A DNA stretch of 64,000 nt from Parelaphostrongylus tenuis. Lineage: Eukaryota; Nematoda; Chromadorea; Rhabditida; Metastrongylidae. The first letter of the stretch is position 1, and every line of letters begins with the position of its first letter. This document shows, one piece after another, positions 57,970 through 64,000 of this stretch. A model generated the notes under the pieces. It was not told the DNA's origin and made no database searches. It saw nothing but the letters and a program-made list of their open reading frames with translations. The stretch spans positions 1-64,000 of the forward strand of contig JAHQIW010000623.1 of NCBI GenBank assembly GCA_019055375.1. Direction: 5' to 3'. A program made the translations under genes and the position numbers.

Positions 57970-60900
57970 ATGCCCGCATCAAGACTACAAAACTGTAGAT
58001 TTTCCAGGGTTATATTAAACGTTCGTGCTCATTCCTTCTCAACTGAAACTCACAAATGATGATCAGAGGGTGTCCCTGTGCACGTTTTCTTGCCCAGGTA
58101 GAGTGACTAAAGAGACCTTCACAGTTATCCTTTCGTGCTCATATTTAGCGTACTCAGTAGTTTGTCGTAAAACTTGTCATACTACACAAACGAAGGACCG
58201 AATGACGTCCAAGACAGAATTCCATTCGTCATGTAACCTAAATCAATATTGCTAGACAGTAGACAAAGTGGTGTGTCTACTGCTGCTACATTCTCTTTGT
58301 CTTCACTTTAGTTGATTTTGAGAAAAAAAATTGTTCCACTATTGACATTAACAATATCCTGCAAACATGCGTAAACCAATATCATGCAAATAGATTGCTA
58401 TCAAAAACACATGACAAGGTACACTGAATTTTTTTGGTAGAGTTCTTCGTATCAGCTCTTATATCATTATCACAAGTGATTCAGCACGATGACATCTTTC
58501 CACCTAATGTATTTAGCGCAGCACTATAGAGTGGATAACCAAACCATTAGATCTTAGAGAGTTGGAAAAAAAAGTAGAGAAAATCATAGCACTGGGCATA
58601 ATCTGTTGGAGACTTGGAGTTCATAGAACGATGTAACTAACGACTCAAAATGAATAAATCGCCAATTACGAATACTACTTTTTTATGTGCATCTGGACTG
58701 CATTTACAATGACAAACAGTGTGAAAGGCATGCTCTCACACGTAAGAAATCATGAAACGATGTTTCATGGTTAACGCATCTTCCTTAGAGATTGAACAAA
58801 AGATCATTGAAGGAACAAAATCAAGCGTACTCAAATCTGCTTACATTATCCCTGAATAAGAGCTTCACGTAACCAAACGCATTAGACGCGTGAATATGGA
58901 CTTACGACAAATCTTGGGAAGAGTAATATCAGGATCAGGTCAAGGAATTGAAAGATGAAGGCTCTCCAGAAGTCGTGGATGTTAAACTTAAATGAGTGGG
59001 ATTCAGAAATGTAGAAGAAATGATTTGAAATTTCAAAATCCATAGTGGTATTCTGGTCTTACATACTGATGTATACTCGTCCTGCACTTGACTTCGCTCT
59101 TATACACACCTCTATCTCTGTCATCAAAACAGAACATCAAGGAGAGCTCATGTAGCACAGTGACTAAGCAGCGTGGAATACACACCGAGTAGTTATCGCT
59201 GGTCCAAAATCGTGTCACGTATCCAGCAACACTCTCATACCTGTAGGATCTGCTGTACAGTTCATCACATCTGCGATACCTGATAATGTTAAAGGCATGA
59301 AATTTCTCAGACATTATTTAACATCAAAACTTCATCCTTTTTGTCTTCTACTGCAGTCCTATAGTACATATAAGTGTCCAAGGTGTCATAGATAATATAC
59401 AACGACTGTGTAACACGTAAATCAAAGACTTTTCAGAGGTATAGAAAGAGATAGGAGTTCAACTGAATGCACAGATTGAAGGAACTTGGGAGATGACTCT
59501 TCATCACCTGGCATGTTCTTTCAATAGCGTAGCAAAAACACTTAGTCACAAGTCGGCGATAAAGAGGTCGTCTCGCGCTTTTTTAGTTAACAACGAATAG
59601 AAATGGAAATGGCATGCTAATGTCCGTACGTGAAGGTATGTCTACCCACATTATGGAAGCGACATTCAAAAGTGCAAGACTTTAGGTTTTTGTTATATAA
59701 TTAATTTCTATCACAGGTAGTACATGTAGAGAATGAGAGCTAAAGTTAGAACATTTGAAAACAGAAGGGATGATTAGTCAATATTAGCTGCACTTTACGG
59801 ACAACCAAACTTACGAGTCTATTGCCATTAGTAAGTATTCTAAAGCATTGATGCCAAACGATATCTAGTAAAACTTTATGGCTGTAAGGACAAGAAATAC
59901 AAGTCATCAAAAGTCAACACAGTAAGAGGAATATCACTATTTGCTGACTGTCAATAACGCTCAGATAACAGCGAAGTAAAAATGGACTAAATTGCTATTG
60001 CTGCAATTGAGAAAGGGGAATTGGATGTTGAGAGAGAGAGGGAGAAGGGATAGAAAGACATAGAAAAACACAAAAATAAAACGAAGGAAAGAGAGTAAGG
60101 AAGTAAGAGAGTCTCCTCAAGGCTCAACTGGCAAAATGTCGACACCTCAATTTGAAATCTCCTTCGATAATAGAAAAACGGTCAAAATGGAAGTCGCTTC
60201 ATATTCACTGCGGCTTCGGAGATCTGTTTTGGAGCATTTCACCTTGTATGTTTCTGTTCAAAGTAGGTGCGAACGACACGGAGAGCGATAATGAAGACGT
60301 CAAGGAAAAAACACAGCTCGAAAGAATTTAGAAGAAACGTCAACTAATATAAACGGTCGAAGTCGAGAACTGAGGGCGCAGAATGGGAAACCTGTCTCAA
60401 TCAGTCGTTCTCGTCGCAATGATAGTAGTTTTTTACATCGATTATAGGCAAATTATCTACATCGTTCACAAGTTTCCGCTGAGAATCCTGATTTGACAAA
60501 AGATCTTGAAATAGATGACGAATGTAGTTTTTGATATCGGCCTAGTCTGCATAGACGCGCTTTAAATAGAGATTAGCTTCCTCACTTGTTGATTGATATT
60601 CGATAGATGAGTGGGATTAATCGAAGTCATCTATTAGTCATAATTGTTCCAAATTGTTCTGCTTTCCAAAGATGTGTACGTATATTCACCAAACCACATG
60701 ACAAGACTCAAGCAAGCTTCTTCTCATAATCAACCGTTGATTCGTATATCAGTAATTCAATATGTAGATGGGAAGTCAATTAACACGTTTCGGATGTGGA
60801 TGTTTAGTGTCCATACACTACTGAATAATCCTTCGAAATTCATTCTTAGAATGGTAGCCTTTCTAGATTGATTTTCTTTTGTTACCTATTCTTTTTTCCT

Positions 60901-61040
60901 TTCTGACCAAAGAGTTGAATGTTTGTCTCAAAAAACTAGTTTACCGCGCATTTTTTCTTGGTCCCATAAAAAATGTATGCTGAAACAGATGTATATAGAG
61001 ATCGCGCTTTAATCGGACGAAAGAAACACACCGTCCGGAA
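57970..61040. other. Gene-free stretch
   Basis: AT-rich sequence. A purine-rich GA tract lies at 60030-60115. No host gene recognised. Confidence 0.45.
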
Positions 61041-61044
61041 CGTG

Positions 61045-61375
61045 TTAACACTTTGGGTACGGCAGGCCAATGGCGCTAGTCCCGCCCTTCCGCCGCATGC
61101 GGTGACGAGCAGTCCGTAATGTTGACTGGCTAGTGATATCGAGCATAAGTTGCTGCTTTGATCCCTCTTCCTACGACGCTTCATAGCGATTTTTTAATGT
61201 CGATTAGTACTGAAGATTTTATAGACGCAAATATCACAGCAAAGGAAAACACTGAGTTGTCTAACATTTCACTATTTTTGATAGCCAGCATCACCAACCA
61301 CTTGGCACTACGATTTGCTTGCTGCATGTGGCAAGGCGGGGCTAGTGCCGCGGTCTGTCGCACCCAAAGGGTTAA
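61045..61375. mobile_element. piggyBac-like MITE flanked by TTAA
   Basis: TTAA at 61045 and 61372 bounds a 331 bp unit. The left end is TTAACACTTTGGGTACGGCA and the reversed right end TTAACCCTTTGGGTGCGACA. Complementarity continues inward for about 50 bp (ggcgctagtcccgcc against ggcactagccccgcc). TTAA targets and CCCTTTGGGT-type ends suggest piggyBac mobilisation. No transposase is inside. Confidence 0.75.
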
Positions 61376-62084
61376 ATGTTAGAGTATCATCCTGAACTGC
61401 TTGGCATGGTGTTATGCACAACTGTAAAATTATGAATTACAGCAGGATTACCAAGCCGTTGCAAAAACAATGAATCATTTCTTCTTGTTACACATAAGTT
61501 TGAAAAACAAAGATGATAAGATAATTATTCATGAGATGAAAAGTAACGGGCTATCCAAGCAATCCAAAAACGCTGCGATAGGTGAGAAGATTCAGTTGCT
61601 TATACATTTTAAGATACAAATCTCTACCTTTTAAGAAAGCAATTCACATTATAATCTCACAAGAAGAACAACTATTTTAACGAGACTGGTCATTCATTCC
61701 TAACTTGAAAAAACTTTTCCAACGACATTGTGAACGCTAGATATGTGCTACGACTTGAACCCATTCTCTCGACTACATATTTTCATAATCTGCTGAGTAA
61801 ATGATCCACCAGAAATAAAACTTGTTGTTCCATGTGGTGTAAAATTACTCCTTCGTTTAAATTACAACCAAACCGTGTTTTTTGCACTTCTTTTACCAAA
61901 TGATTCACTTTTCAAGATACAATCTAACTTGCTATTATTGATGCACTGCATTCCCGATTGTACTAAGATGACTTAGTTGGTCATATCATGAGAGTGACGT
62001 ATATAGTATAGACGTAGTCCATAACTATCACAACTCTTGCCAATGTCTAGAGTGGAGGCCGTGAATGATATGCGAATTAGTGAT

Positions 62085-62385
62085 AAAAGGATAAAGCTCT
62101 CGGCGTTGATCAGTCCCTGAGAGATGCGCCCTGCATTCATCTTCAATTTTTAACTTCGTTTGAGATGATTGAATGCATATCTGTCCCTTCGATGACCCGC
62201 AGAGGCCTCCCGCCTAGCCGAGTCAGTGCTGCTTATCCTCCCAGACAAATCTGAGACCAGTGTGGTACCAATTTTCCGACCCCAGAGGGATGGATGGCTT
62301 GACGAGCCATGAGCTTGAGATTGAATCGTCGACTTTGTGTGCGGCGCAGAGAGCTTTAACCACTACGCGACACGCGCCCAAATGC
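62085..62385 (-). mobile_element. SINE1 copy, well preserved
   Basis: taaaaggataaagctctcgg, gttgatcagtccctgagaga, gtcagtgctgcttatcctcc, cagacaaatctgagaccagt and the reversed head ttaaccactacgcgacacgc. It is nearly collinear with 53175-53470. Confidence 0.85.
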
Positions 62386-62924
62386 GATTTACCGATCAAA
62401 AATTGGCGTTATTTAAGTAGGTACAACGCCGTCGAAAATTACCAATAGCATGTTTGCGACAACGTAACTCTAGAGATGTTATCTATTATATAAAACATTG
62501 TGATTGGTGTGACCTCAACGGAGGTTTTTTCCTCTGGTATATGTTGGTGTACAGTTTTCCCTACACTTTCTGTCTTCAATCGATAGCTTGTACAGGTAGA
62601 AGTTGGGTTAACCATTCTCGATAATTAGCTGATCCCAATCACTTATAAAAGGATTCTTTTTCCAATAAAGTCATTTCATATGCAAGGAGCTGTCGTTGGT
62701 GAGGAAGGCAACCATCGAGGAGACTGATTCCTAGTCCTAGTCGAAAAGTGTGCAAAGATTACGTGCACATAATTTTTAGCTTTTTTTTTCTTATTCGATT
62801 AGAGTTTTTTGCTTTCAGCCACTTCCTTCTTTACAGTTTCACTTCGTTCCTATACACAGTAGTGTCCCATCCAACCAATCTCATGAGGTAGTGCAGATTT
62901 TGATGGTGTGTTCCATATTTTTAG

Positions 62925-63182
62925 GGGCGCCGTGACCAAGTGGGTGGATGTTCGTCACGGCGAACGTGGAGCCGAGCTCCACCCACAACTCTTTCCGGCA
63001 GTCAACAACAACGCCCTATGGAACGCCACAGCCAGGCTATCCTCGATATTGCAAGGAGACTCGCTCAACCAGTAATTTATGACTATCAAGAGGAAAAGGA
63101 CAAAGGACTCGATTGCTAGAAGTAGTGGGATCCGCACAATGAAAAAAGCACTGTGATGACGGATCAGACAAAGTGTTAAAAG
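62925..63182 (+). mobile_element. SINE2 copy, well preserved
   Basis: gcgccgtgaccaagtgggtg, gaacgtggagccgagctcca, ctttccggcagtcaacaaca, cacagccaggctatcctcga and the tail gtagtgggatccgcacaatg, then gtgatgacggatcagacaaa. It matches 15245-15500. Confidence 0.75.
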
Positions 63183-63189
63183 TTTCATA

Positions 63190-64000
63190 TCTTTAACTAT
63201 CATAATTTGAGATTGGGTAGAACTTCAAATTTCAGCACGAATATTGTAACAGTGTTTGCTATTCTGCGAGACTTTTTTTGGAGCGGTTCAACGGAATCAT
63301 ATTGAAGTGCTCTAGTTTTTCTCTTCGGACAATCATTGATCGTACTCCTTTTATACACACAACATAACACACCTTCGTTTTCCCACGTGTAAATGAAGTG
63401 TAGCGAATACGTACATGAAAAAAGTGAGAAAACATGGACAGTTAATAAATGTTAGCTAACCTAGTAAAGGCTACCTGTTCGGAGACAGCTGATATGAAGC
63501 TCCATAAACATCGACTGCCCGTTTGTTGAATGCAGTGTAAGTCATAACTGCTGTTATCGTAGAAGCAAGCTTCTCACTCCCCTCGTCTTCCCTCTCAATA
63601 GGCCATGGATTGCTCAGTGGGTAAGATTCATGGCTATTGTGTTAGTTGTTTATCATTGCATCAGTTGGCAAAAAAATTTCCATCTTTCAAAACATCTATT
63701 AATCGTAATACTTTCGTGCACGCACTGAATGGTTCAAAGAAAGTCTGTAGAAAGTATCAAAAGTACGGATTTGCGAAGGTTGGGACAAAAGCACCCGGCA
63801 CATAGAAATTTACTGATCGTCAAGCACGAGTTCCTTTTTTTTCAATTTGTAAAGAGGCGCTCCAGCGACAAAAACCAAGCGCTTGTTAAGACACGAAATT
63901 CAGAAAGCTTACAAATGAACCTACAGATTCGTTCTTCACGGAAGATGTACATTTGGACATGCAGATTTATCTTTTCCCTTTTTACCATCTCAGTGATATT
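63190..64000. other. Gene-free end of the window
   Basis: A 66-codon ORF at 63605-63805 has no recognised motif or splice partner. Nothing else is seen. Confidence 0.4.

Noticed and set aside
60136..60288. 50-codon ORF starting MSTPQFEISFDN after a purine-rich tract
   Set aside because: Good-looking start context, but there are no splice partners, no recognised motif and no family. Too short to call a gene.
1..64000. Prokaryotic features, CRISPR arrays, operons
   Set aside because: Intron-bearing animal genes, high AT intergenic DNA and SINE/LINE content exclude a bacterial or phage origin; no regularly spaced repeats were seen.

Overview
The window looks like nuclear DNA of a parasitic clade V (strongylid, hookworm-like) nematode. 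This is inferred from three host genes with nematode-style short exons and AG-ended introns (a transthyretin-like secreted protein, a diverged Cys-loop channel subunit and a Numb orthologue), together with RTE-type LINE relics, a mariner relic and many short tRNA-related and inverted repeats. There is no operon structure, prokaryotic gene or CRISPR array. The species cannot be named from the sequence alone.

Layout. (1) 93-5196 (+): a complete four-exon transthyretin-like (TTL) gene. Its 4.4 kb third intron holds an antisense RTE LINE relic (785-4035) and an inverted-repeat MITE (4128-4905). (2) 6689-7114 (-): two joined exons of an unrecognised gene. (3) 7.3-16 kb: repeats, including a second copy of the same LINE on the + strand (11328-14655). 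(4) 17027-28600 (-): a Cys-loop ligand-gated channel gene with eight phase-compatible exons, running from the signal peptide through TM3; the TM4 end was not found. (5) 28.6-34.7 kb: gene-poor, with repeats. (6) 34713-42094 (-): a Numb (num-1) orthologue with twelve exons, from the MNRLRRS start through the PTB domain to the DPF and NPF tail. (7) 42.5-64 kb: no recognisable host gene, but a dense set of small mobile-element families.

The repeats are the most unusual part. I see at least two tRNA-headed SINE families (ten or so copies of one), a superfamily of palindromes whose two arms each carry an outward-reading tRNA-like domain, and several palindromic elements whose arms each carry an outward-reading hammerhead-ribozyme-like core. 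The best hammerhead candidate (minus strand, 9474-9512) has every conserved core base and can form three four-pair helices. Relatives at 43.94, 44.35 and 57.7 kb replace the stem I sequence with a different complementary pair. One of these palindromes is nested inside an older MITE.

The host genes do not form a pathway. TTL proteins are secreted, the channel would sit in a neuronal or muscle membrane, and Numb is a cytoplasmic endocytic and cell-fate adaptor.
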